NCBI GenBank assembly: GCA_021018995.1
Contig: CM037588.1
Span: 96,198,765-96,262,764 of the forward strand
Direction of reading: 5' to 3'
Length of the DNA: 64,000 bases
DNA from: Chloranthus sessilifolius
Taxonomy: Eukaryota; Streptophyta; Magnoliopsida; Chloranthales; Chloranthaceae
Positions 22,001-30,932 of this stretch are shown here, one piece after another (the stretch's first letter is position 1; each line of letters begins with the position of its first letter). A model generated the notes under the pieces. That model searched no databases, had not been told where the DNA came from, and worked only from the letters and a program-made list of their open reading frames with translations. The position numbers and the translations under genes are program-made.

Positions 22001-23379
22001 CCATTTCGCATAGTTTAAGGGCTTTTTCAAAGTAGTTTGGCTCCGTAATCTCTCTTCGCAGCATTTTGGCTCGAATCTCTTTTCGCAAAGCATTTTGGCT
22101 TCAGGAGATCTTTTCGCAAAGGACTTTGGCTTCGTGAGATCTTTTCAAAGGACTTCTCTTCTTTTCGCAGCATTTTGGCTTCAGAGGTCTTTTTCAGGAC
22201 TTCTCTTCTTTTCGCAAAGTTCAAAGTTCTTTGCGAATAGTAGATGTTCTTTGCGAATTGAACTTTTAGCTTCCATTCTTCTTTGCGAATGGATCCTTCT
22301 TCTTCTTCAGGTCTTTTCTTGCTCTTTTAGGACCTTTTTAGCCATTGCTGAGGCTATTTCTTCACTCCCTCTTTGAGTTTGACATGCGTTGTCAGCTTTT
22401 TGATCATTTTAGGATGGTTTTCGGATTTGGACCTGTCTTTTTGGTTAGCTGCAATATGAACACTAAAGCACTTATTTAGTCCTCTCAAGGGTCTTTCAAG
22501 GCTCAAGTTTAGGGGTAAAAAATGGTATTTTTCACTACTTATCACACCCCAATTGTCTATCACGCTTAAAAGGGCCAAGCTGACTCGGCCCCCGCTGGCA
22601 TTTGTAAAAAGGGTCTTGCCCAACAAGAGTAGGAGCGTGATGCGGGCTAAGACGATCGCCCTCTCTGGCACAATGTAGAGCACCCTATCTGGCTGACCCA
22701 AGTCCACCAACTCATCAGCAGAAAAAAGGGAGGTCAACCAAGACATCTTGACCTTTGTTCCATGGGTCTACCCACAAGGAGGATAGGCCCCAATCAGTCG
22801 AATAATGTCCTCCCGGCTCGGTACCGTGAGATCGGATATCGGTATCCCCCCTATCCTGATACCGGTAATCATGGCCCAATCGACGGGCGTCAATGACATA
22901 TCGGCATACGGCATATGGAATGTCATGGTCTCAGGGCGAAACCTCTCAATCAAGGCCTTCAAATAGGCAGTGTCAGCCCTCATGGTGAGACAAGACAGGA
23001 ACTCCCCATAGCCCACCTGCTCCAACAGAACCTTCACTACAGGGGGGACGTAGAGGTAGAACTCGTGAAAGTCGAGCCATCCCCCACGGAACACAATATT
23101 GGGCAGGTCCTACACCCAAAGAAAATGCACATCAGATCAAAAAAAAAAGAAGAGAGAGTGCATAACGAAAATAAATTGAACCTTTCGTTTACCTTGCCCG
23201 CTATCCCAAAGTTTGAAATGTGAGTGTGCTGCTGGTGAAGGAGGCCGACCCGGGCGGCCTCACCCTGCATCTCGAGCCATGGGCCCGCTCTCCGTTCCAC
23301 CCAAACAAACTCCTCCCCCCGCGGGCCACGAACGATCTCGGGTCCCTCCTCGGGAATGTGCTCATCACCACCTGACATA
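19091..23379 (-). pseudogene. antisense gene 2 of the Tat element: spliced plant-mobile-domain (PMD) gene, interrupted
   Basis: Proposed exons (minus strand): 23379-23193 (ATG at 23378), 23109-~22550, [insertion], ~20740-20582, 20492-20328, 20169-~19850, 19766-19485, 19384-19316, 19222-19091. The junctions I could define are GT..AG and keep phase 0. PMD signatures occur in order: FRPETMTFHMPYADMSLTPVD, ASGGRVSLALLSVID, HDWGGAGYAWSMYNLSR, VWGYHHFHPGR, YLGERVVHQF, VPGDYHLWYECLP. Then come a Gly/Ser-rich region (GAGPSGEG), a short helix and a basic tail (RRRKKSK), a possible nuclear signal. Stops are at 22768, 20032, 19533 and near 19139. PMD is known from transposons and silencing-related host proteins. 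The role in this element is unknown. Confidence 0.8.
20771..22546 (-). mobile_element. ~1.8-kb insertion in antisense gene 2, probable solo LTR
   Basis: On the minus strand it begins TGTGATAAGTAGTGAAAAAT, where the PMD reading stops, and runs to near TTAACA at 20771. PMD coding resumes at about 20740. Inside is a promoter-like CTATAAATAG (minus, near 21662-21672) and no coding capacity, primer site or second copy of its own end. This fits a solo LTR, but I found no target duplication and the right edge is uncertain. A 0.2-kb part (22020-22260) is a degenerate repeat of TTCGCAAAG-type motifs. Confidence 0.5.
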
Positions 23380-24175
23380 CTGGGGCAATAAGGCAATCAC
23401 AACTGGTCAAGTACAGAGATACACGTACAACTTTGTTCTTTCAAAAACACAAAAAAAAACCTTTTACTTTGCTTTGTTCTTTCAAAAAAAAAAACAAACA
23501 AAAACAAAACAAAAAAAAAACTTTTTACTTTGTTAAACAAAAAAGGGGAAGAAGAAATAAGAAAAGCAAAAAAAATAAAAAACCCTTATGTTTCAAAACA
23601 AAAAAAAAAAAATCCCTTTCTTTTATGCTCCTAAAAATGAAAAACCAAAAAAAGAAGCCTTTCTTATATAAACAAAACCACAAAAAAATCCTTACTATTA
23701 GAAAGAAAAACAACAACCAAAAAATAATAAAAATGCCTTAGTTGGTTTTCCCAAACAAATAAAATCTCTTGTTCTCTTAATTTCAAGAGAAGTCAAAAAT
23801 CATTTCCTTAATTTTCAAAAAAAGAGATCGAAAATCCCTTCTTCTTTCTAATTTAGTGTTCAAAAAAAAAGAAAAGACCAAAAATCCAATATATGCAAAA
23901 TAAAAACATATAAAAAAAAAGGAGAGAGAAAAAATAACAAAAATAAAGTCCATTCTATATACACAAATAAAAGCAAACAAAAAAAAATATATATATATAT
24001 ATACATTAGGCACCAACAAATTCCGCAAAACAACAAAATAGGGCACCATTTATGAAAAATTGTCGGCATATCATCAATGAACAAGCATATAATTATTCAT
24101 CAAAGAATGCAAGATCATAACAATATTTACAAGAAAAAGCAAGAGAAATCAAAGGAAGTAAGTTTTAATGGTTAC
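23380..24175 (-). other. 5'-UTR intron of antisense gene 2 (predicted)
   Basis: On the minus strand the donor is CAAAAG|GTAACC at 24176/24175 and the acceptor is TTGCCCCAG at 23380, one base before the ATG. The interval is strongly T-rich on the minus strand (A-runs on plus), as plant introns are. It also contains an (AT)n run at about 23987-24003. The upstream leader exon would lie at about 24176-24330. Confidence 0.6.
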
Positions 24176-24384
24176 CTTTTGAAAGAAGATGGGCCTCTGA
24201 TCTAGCGTAATCCGGCGCTCGATCCACACAAGTAGGGCAACAGCAATGAGGCACGCAAAGAGGCAATGAGAGGAAACCCTAGGAAGAGGTGGTTTTCGGT
24301 TTCAAAGGAGAAGAGGGGGAAGAAAATTTCGAAATAAAACCCCCCAGCCTGAACTCGGGCTGTTTAAAAACCCCCAGCCAAGCC

Positions 24385-24503
24385 TGACGCAACTATTAGT
24401 TGCGCCAGGCAAAATTTTGCCCTTCACTTGCTTGGTGCAACTATTAGTTGTGCCAGGCTATTTTGGGGCCCCTAGTGGCCTGGCACAACTATTAGTTGTG
24501 CCA
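24385..24503. repeat. palindrome cluster 4 (three copies, upstream of antisense gene 2)
   Basis: Copies at 24385-24407, 24433-24455 and 24481-24503 are spaced exactly 48 bp apart. On the minus strand a weak TATA-like TTTTTAAAC (24362-24370) follows the last copy by about 15 bases. This is the same order of parts as at antisense ORF 1. Confidence 0.9.
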
Positions 24504-26137
24504 GGCACTTAGGCCGGGTCTTAGGCCTGGTACGGGCCAGATAGGAGGGTCGGTTCCCTATTTCCTCCTTTATCTATTTTATCCCCCGGCAGATGCACAC
24601 GCTCTCGGAACGGCATTTCGATCATCCATCGACTTGCCGAGGAAGCTGTGCTAAAATAAAGGCGGACCGAGGTCGATGAGCACCTCGGTCCCACACCGGA
24701 AATATAAAAAGTCCAAAAAAAGAGAGAGAATCCCCACAGAGAAGCCGAAAAAAAATTCCAAAAAATTCACATAAAATAATAACTTCAAAATTCCAAAAAA
24801 AAATCAATCACATAAAATAGTTTGAAAATTCAAAAAAAATGGGTCGGAAACAGATCTGTATTCCCCACAGAGACGCACAAGCATAAGGCGATAAAATGTC
24901 AATATTTTATCTGCAACGTAGTTGTGCCATATTAAAGTCATGAGTCAGAGGTTCGCCTCAGATCTTGGGATCCTACTTTAAGGAAGGAGCAACAATATCA
25001 GTCCCGGTCAAACAGTTGATGTTTCGATCAAGTCGACTCCACTGCTAAATCTTTGCGATGAGCGCTCTGTTCATATGAACTTAAGAGTCTTAAAGCTTGA
25101 AATTCTCCGTTGGAAAAGGTAAATCATTGGTTGAAACCAACTTGTTAAGAATGAGATTATGTATCAATCAAACTATGTACAACCATGCATTTAGAAGGGT
25201 TCATTTCCCTTTTATTTTCTGCAGGCTTAAAACCTGTATGGGCAGCGGGATCCCTATAAAGTGTACGCCATGCGTCTGGGTATCCGTTTGATGGTCGTTT
25301 GTCCCTATAAATTGTACTCGGGTGGGTCCAGGTCGGGGCTTCCATCGCCTTTGTTGTTGCTTATTGCCCCCAATGGGTGCACGATTATGCATAGTTGATT
25401 GATGTTTATGATCATTATCAGCAGGAACCAGGATTGGATGTCCCTTTTGGTAGACACCCAACAGCTGGTTAGATCTATTTAGTGGTATTTGAAGTTGGAC
25501 GCTCTGGGTCATGTGGATCTAGGGCACATTTTTGAAAATGCCACGTACTCCCAAAAAGCGTTGTGACATCTATCCACTTCCCTCCGACAATCATGCTAAA
25601 TAAACTTCGGGGTCGATGGGTTCGCCCAAAGATCTCGAACCCTGCTTTCAGCAGGGGCACCCGCAAATAATCTAATGAGGTCATCAAATGCCTTGTAGGA
25701 TTAGACGCAAACTGTAGAGCCTTGTGTATGCTTGCTTCGCGCCTATCTTTGAATGTGGGTCGAGCACCCCTCTTACTCACGAAGTTGTTGCATTCAGAAT
25801 GAATTTAAAATATCAAACACCTTCAAATCATCTTGAGAAGCAAACATTGTTCCTGACTAACGGGCTTTCGCAACTCGAGGGGCAAACATTTTTCCCAGCT
25901 ATTGGGCTTTCGCAAATCATTCCACCTCAGTTATGCCCAGTAATGTCGCTAAGCGCTTGGGAACCGATTACCTCGAGAAACGGATGATTAGACTGGCACC
26001 CCAGGGCTTTCATTTTCTCATCGTGTTACTCACCCGATGTTTGAAGTTCATTCTGAATACAGTGGACCCGTTAGTAATGCCTTGGGCCTCTTCGGATGTC
26101 TCATTTCTTTGGCATACGATCACTAGTGATCGGATAC
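24504..26137. other. 3' region of the Tat element without genes
   Basis: Only short shadow ORFs are seen. A tandem duplication of about 42 bp lies at 25836-25918 (CAAACAT..TTCC, then GGGCTTTCGCAA, twice). I see nothing else recognisable. Confidence 0.5.
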
Positions 26138-26140
26138 CAA

Positions 26141-26151
26141 AGAGGGGCATC
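26141..26151 (+). other. polypurine tract of the Tat element
   Basis: AGAGGGGCATC lies directly before the 3' LTR start TGTAGACACC. It would prime plus-strand synthesis. Confidence 0.75.
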
Positions 26152-27773
26152 TGTAGACACCCAAATTTTGCCAAGGCCCGATCGAAACACAGTTCGAGAG
26201 AGGCACATTTTTGAGCTTTTGATGGCATGTATGGAACCCTTAGGAATCACCCCAAACCCTTAGGAATCACCCTAGATCCCTTAGAAACCTATCCCGAACC
26301 TTTAGAAACTAGTCCCAACCCTTAGAACCCATCCCAAACCCTAAACCTAACCTTCCCGGACAATGGATGAGGAGGGGTGCACCGGAACTAGCTACGGCCC
26401 TCTATGATGATCAAGTCCTATAGCATTGAGAAGTAGAGGTTGTCAGCTTTCTGACAGTCCAAGAATCGCCCCAATCGGAGGTCTACATCAAAAGATATAG
26501 CAAACCGAGCCCGGAGGGCAGAAATGTAAATACATGGGGGCCCCTTAAGAACTCGGCGCAACTAATAGTTGCGCCAGCAATAAACTTTGCCTGGCGCAAC
26601 TAATAGTTGTTCCAAGCCAATTATCTTTCATTTTAAGCCTAGCACAACTAATAGTTGCGCCAGATTCAAAAGGGGACCCCATCCTCGCCAGCTGACTTCG
26701 AGGCATTGTTCATTATAGTTTTACTGTACATTTGTCTGGCACAACTATTAGTTGCGCCAGGCATATGAACAGTAACTGTTTAATTTTGCCTCGCAAATCA
26801 TGATTGGGGTCTGACTTGTTGACCACCTTGACCTTTGGGGTGTGTTTTACTAGTTCTGTTGTACCCTTTTGAAGCCTATTTGCACCCCTTTAAGTGGCTT
26901 AAGGCCTCACCCCATCATCCACCAATTGAGGACCTTCTCACACATTTCAAGGCTCCAAAAACCCTAGGAATCCTTAGATGTGAGATTACCTAATTGCTAA
27001 ACTCATTTAGCTCCTAAGTAGCCTCCTAATCCACCCATTTCCTATAAATAGAGTCCCCCCTCCCCTTGGTTTAGGGGTTGAGAATTTGTACCTAAGAGAG
27101 AAAGAGCTTAAAGTGAGATCGTTCTCCCTTTGGTGCACACCCCCCATACAAATTCCAGAATTCACAAAACTCCTTTAGACCTTAGCATTTCATAGAAAAC
27201 CCTTAGGTTAGATGTGTGTGATCCCCTAGCCTCCCTTCCCTACCTCTTAGCTTCAAGCCTTAAGAGTTAAAACCCCACTCTCCACCGCACAAAGCCTTTA
27301 AGAGCTCATCAAAGCAAGCCACGCAAGGCTCTCCTACGATGCTACAAGGGCTCAAGGGCTCCGGCTCTCCCCTTTCTTCTTCTATCTCTTTCTAGCTCCC
27401 TCCATCCTCCCATTTGTGTCATTACGCTGTCGACTTTTCGGTAGGAACGGAGGGACACAAATAGGATTCTAAGCCCTTTTGGGTAAGAGAAAGCTATTTT
27501 CTTTTCTTTTACTTCATCTTATTTTTAGCCATTAGTAGAGACCGCGTTAAGCGGGTTGATCGGGTGCCTAACACCTTCCCGATCGATAACCGAAGCCCCT
27601 ACCCAAGAGCCTTTGGTGTGGGCCGGATTCAGAGTCATATTTTTAGCACTTCGGTGCTCATAAAAATGAACTAGGTATCTCGGGACACCGAAAGCTCTAG
27701 ATGGCGACTCTATATTTTTTCTTTAGAGGGCGCATCGTCGCGACGGGATCATCTCGATTCCCACGGTTGCACA
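26152..27773 (+). repeat. 3' LTR of the Tat element (1622 bp)
   Basis: Counterpart of 3475-5117, with the same ends, TATA box (27043-27051) and palindrome cluster. It is followed directly by the target duplication TACCC. Confidence 0.93.
26554..26759. repeat. palindrome cluster 5 (four copies, 3' LTR)
   Basis: Copies lie at 26554-26576, 26592-26614, 26640-26662 and 26737-26759, with spacings 38, 48 and 97 bp. Two copies have compensating or symmetry-restoring differences relative to the 5' LTR copies (for example GCGCCA here, GCTCCA there). Confidence 0.9.
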
Positions 27774-27778
27774 TACCC

Positions 27779-28295
27779 CCAAGATAATAAATAGTCGTCC
27801 TTTATTCAACTCATTACTGTTTATATTTTTTACTTTTTACTTTTTCGTTCGAAGAGACAATGACAAATTGCAGTCGCTCGCGCTCCATTTTTTAATCTTC
27901 AAGCTACCAAATTCGTAAGTTAAAAATTAAATTACCTTCCATTGCTGTAGAATTTTTTATTCTTCTTTCGGCAGTCTATGTTTTGAATTAATTTTCTTTT
28001 TTATACTAAAATAATAGAGCGATAACGATTTCCTACACAATCGATAACAATTGTTAACACGATCGATAACGATTGTTAATATAATCGCTACCGACTATTA
28101 AGACAATCAATAACGATTGCTCATAAAATTGATATCGATTGTGTAAGAAATCGTTATCGATCGCCTTAATAATCGTTATCAATCGCCTTAACAATTGATA
28201 ATGATTGTTATCTTAGCCTGATTATAAACAATCTCTTTTAGTATCTGAGTCACGCCTTGCAATTTTATTACAGTTCATTTACAGAAGTTGTCAAG
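27779..28295 (+). other. left subterminal region of the MULE with motif array
   Basis: Continues the DNA interrupted at 3474. The interval 28020-28215 holds about nine units of an inverted-repeat motif (CAATCG-ATAA-CGATTG and variants) at 22-bp steps. It ends about 80 bases before the gene start at 28296. A matching array lies at 56515-56695. Confidence 0.75.
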
Positions 28296-29040
28296 ATGGT
28301 GGTACAACAGGTTGTTGCCAAATATTCACCTACTGGCATTTCGAAGGTATACAAGGACGCTAGCCCACAGCGGAAGGAGTTGCTCAGAGCATCAATTTTC
28401 GGTGGAATATTCTAAATGCCAAAGGGTGTTAGTTTTGTTGGAGATGTCGTCAATGCCATGTTGAGTTTTTGGGTTGAGAAGAACCACTTCCGAATCGGGA
28501 AGAGAGATGTCGATTTTGAGAAGATGGACATTACCTTAATATTGGGCCTTGCCGTGGTTGAACTCCAACAGTATACCCCTTATGTTAAACCACCTGAAAA
28601 GGAAACCATTTAATACAAATATTTTCGTGGACTGTCGCCTGGTAAAATTATTCGGCCTCATATAGAAAATGGATTGAGGCTAGCGGAAAGTGATGACGAC
28701 TTCGTAAAGTTGGCTCTTCTATTTGTTCTGTGTACAGTTTTTTTTCTCGGGTCCCACTATCAACTGTTGGAAGATCACGTTGAACTCGTCGATGCCATCA
28801 AAAACTTCAAACAAACTCCGTGGGGTATCCAAGTGTTCAATGACTTGTTGGAGTATATAGAGAAGGGCGTGGAAAATAGAAAGACTGCCGACAAGGATAA
28901 AGCCCTTAAGCCGTATAATGTTTATGACTGTATGTGTGTACTTCAATTAATGGTGGGCCTATGATATGTTGCCTAAAATCTCACCTGAAAGAACGCCTCT
29001 GACGAACCCTTACCCACGAAATGGTGGGAGAAGGCACAAA
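28296..29040 (+). pseudogene. DUF1985-like gene of the MULE (interrupted by the CACTA element)
   Basis: Starts at ATG 28296 (MVVQQVVAKYSPTGISKVY). One frame continues to 28964 with stops at 28413 and 28611. It includes FVGDVVNAMLSFWVEKNHF, DFEKMDITLILGL and FVKLALLFVLCTVFFLG..PWGIQVFNDLL, the pattern of DUF1985/plant-mobile-type domains in Ulp1-bearing and VANDAL-type MULEs. A frameshift near 28955 leads to WWAYDMLPK, and this frame reads straight across the CACTA insertion into 56411-56454. The assignment is by motif recognition and is uncertain. The copy is clearly inactive. Confidence 0.6.
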
Positions 29041-29165
29041 CACTACGTGAAGATGAAGAATAAACAATGCTAATGACTTAAAAAGAACCACGATGTTCGG
29101 CCGTTGTAGATAAATCCAAGGTTACAATGGCCCAAAACAACGGTTGTACAAATGCAACGGCCCCT

Positions 29166-30927
29166 GATTAGCAGATTTTGTAGGTAAGTGGGTTCAGACC
29201 TGTGACCTTTAACTCTTAAAACTGATTGGGCTCCCAAAAACCCTCCTCATTCTTCACCTTACGAAACCCTACTTCATCAAGTTAGACAAACCAAAACCCT
29301 ACCTCTCATCTCCTTCATGTGAGATGAACCAGGTCCCTCCCTCTCCTCTTCATCTCTACCACAACCCCCTTCGTCTCATCTGCGTGTCTACCATAACCAG
29401 AAACCCTACCTCTCTTTTTCTCATCCATTCAATTGAGCTGAAGATCTATTTTCCCCATAAGAAAAGAATCTAATCTTTTTTTATGAACCAATGGTTATAA
29501 TTTGTGGGTTCTTTTATAGATTACTATCATTATTATTAGGTTTATATATCTCTGATTACAGAGTTTTTCTGTTTTGGTAGAAGCTTCAGGAGCCCTATTT
29601 CCTTGTTTGTCGATGTTCATCTAATTTGCTCCAAACCAGAAATCAGGTAACTCTTTTGCTTTTTATATTATTATTAGAGGGTTTTAATCCATCTTTATGT
29701 TTATTTATTTACTTTCATGTGTTTGTTAACTTTTTTAATTCATTAGGTTTAGATCCACCTACGCCTGTTTCCTTGTGTTGCTTCTCATATCTTCAAGTTT
29801 TTTTTTTCAACTCTTCAAACCCTTATTTAGTCTGGAACTGGTGTTATGATCTTGGGCATAAATCATAATAGAAAATTAAGATTTTTACAATTTCTTCAAG
29901 TGATCAGTGCATATTATCATTGATCGAAAGTCCAATCAACAAGCCACCTCTTGGATGGAAACAGATCAAATGCCTTTAAAATTGATTATTTATTTATTTA
30001 AAAAATATGAAAAAGTATATGTTTAGAATTTTTTTGTTTTTCCAAAAAAATGCTTTCTTTTCTAATTAAAACTTGTGTTTGGTCACAAGGTAAATGTTAA
30101 TATTTTATAATATTAGAATTTTCTAAATTTTTCAAAGTTTCTCATTTTTTTCCAAAATTACCAAAATTTATCTAGTTTTTCTGTATATCTACGATGCCAT
30201 TCTATTCCTATACCTACACTTAGGTCACTGGTTATAGCTAGCACATTCACAATTATACTGGAATGTCATTATCTTCAATGGAAACAACTTTCTAGGTGCC
30301 ACCTCCGTAGGAGTTACTTATACAATCAATCTATTGATTAGTGGTGGCATACAAGAACTAAGTTTTTATTTGAGTGATGCTTAATAATTCTATGAATAAT
30401 TTATAAAAGAGGCCTGCCTCTTCCGATCAACAATGCATAGTTAGGCCATAACATCCCTCATTTTAAACCATATGGTGCACGTCTTTATTATCCAAGTAAT
30501 TTAATTTGGAGCACTTCATTAGCACTTCTTAAGCAAAGATGCCTATGAGAGGACTGTAACTATATGATCTCTGCACTTTCTAATCCGAATTGTTGCAGCC
30601 CATTATATATAATATTCATTTTCTCTGTAACTATAGTAGTCAATGCATATACTACTATATTGTCGGAGTACAACACTTTTACAGTACATGGTGCACTTGG
30701 AGCGTTTTAAAATCTTTCAAATATTAAATATCATATACACTCACAAAAATGTTCAAACAAATGTGAAAGCTACTTGTAGGCTTAAACTCCTATGTAGATC
30801 AAAGATTTAAAGAAACTTATCGTGTACTTTATACAATCCTTCTAAATCTTTGAATTTCATAAATTTGATGTATTAAGGTTGATAAATTTGGACGTCCAAC
30901 TCAAAACAATTGCCATTGATTGGAGGG
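29166..30927. other. CACTA interior, left part: no recognised gene
   Basis: A C/T-rich stretch with three AAACCCTA(C) telo-box-like motifs (near 29265, 29293 and 29400) and possible intron-like T-rich sequence after 29640. It could be a captured 5' gene end, but no protein family is recognisable. The remainder is AT-rich. Confidence 0.4.
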
Positions 30928-30932
30928 GCCCA

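Larger units (their letters stand above)
3475..27773 (+). mobile_element. Tat-lineage Ty3/gypsy retrotransposon, full length, 24.3 kb
   Basis: Both LTRs begin TGTAGACACC and end TTGCACA. They are flanked by the target duplication TACCC (3470-3474 and 27774-27778). The primer site is of the tRNA-Arg class typical of Tat/Ogre elements. Order: LTR, leader, Gag with a Pro/Gln-rich N terminus, protease, G-patch motif, RT, RNase H, second (archaeal-type) RNase H, integrase, long 3' region with two antisense genes, PPT, LTR. The second RNase H, the large size and the antisense ORFs place it in Tat. A 1.8-kb insertion interrupts the second antisense gene. Internal stops and frameshifts make it non-autonomous. 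Confidence 0.93.

Noticed and set aside
23433-24084. Lys-rich plus-strand and Phe-rich minus-strand frames
   Set aside because: Low-complexity A/T runs, better explained as the T-rich 5'-UTR intron of antisense gene 2.
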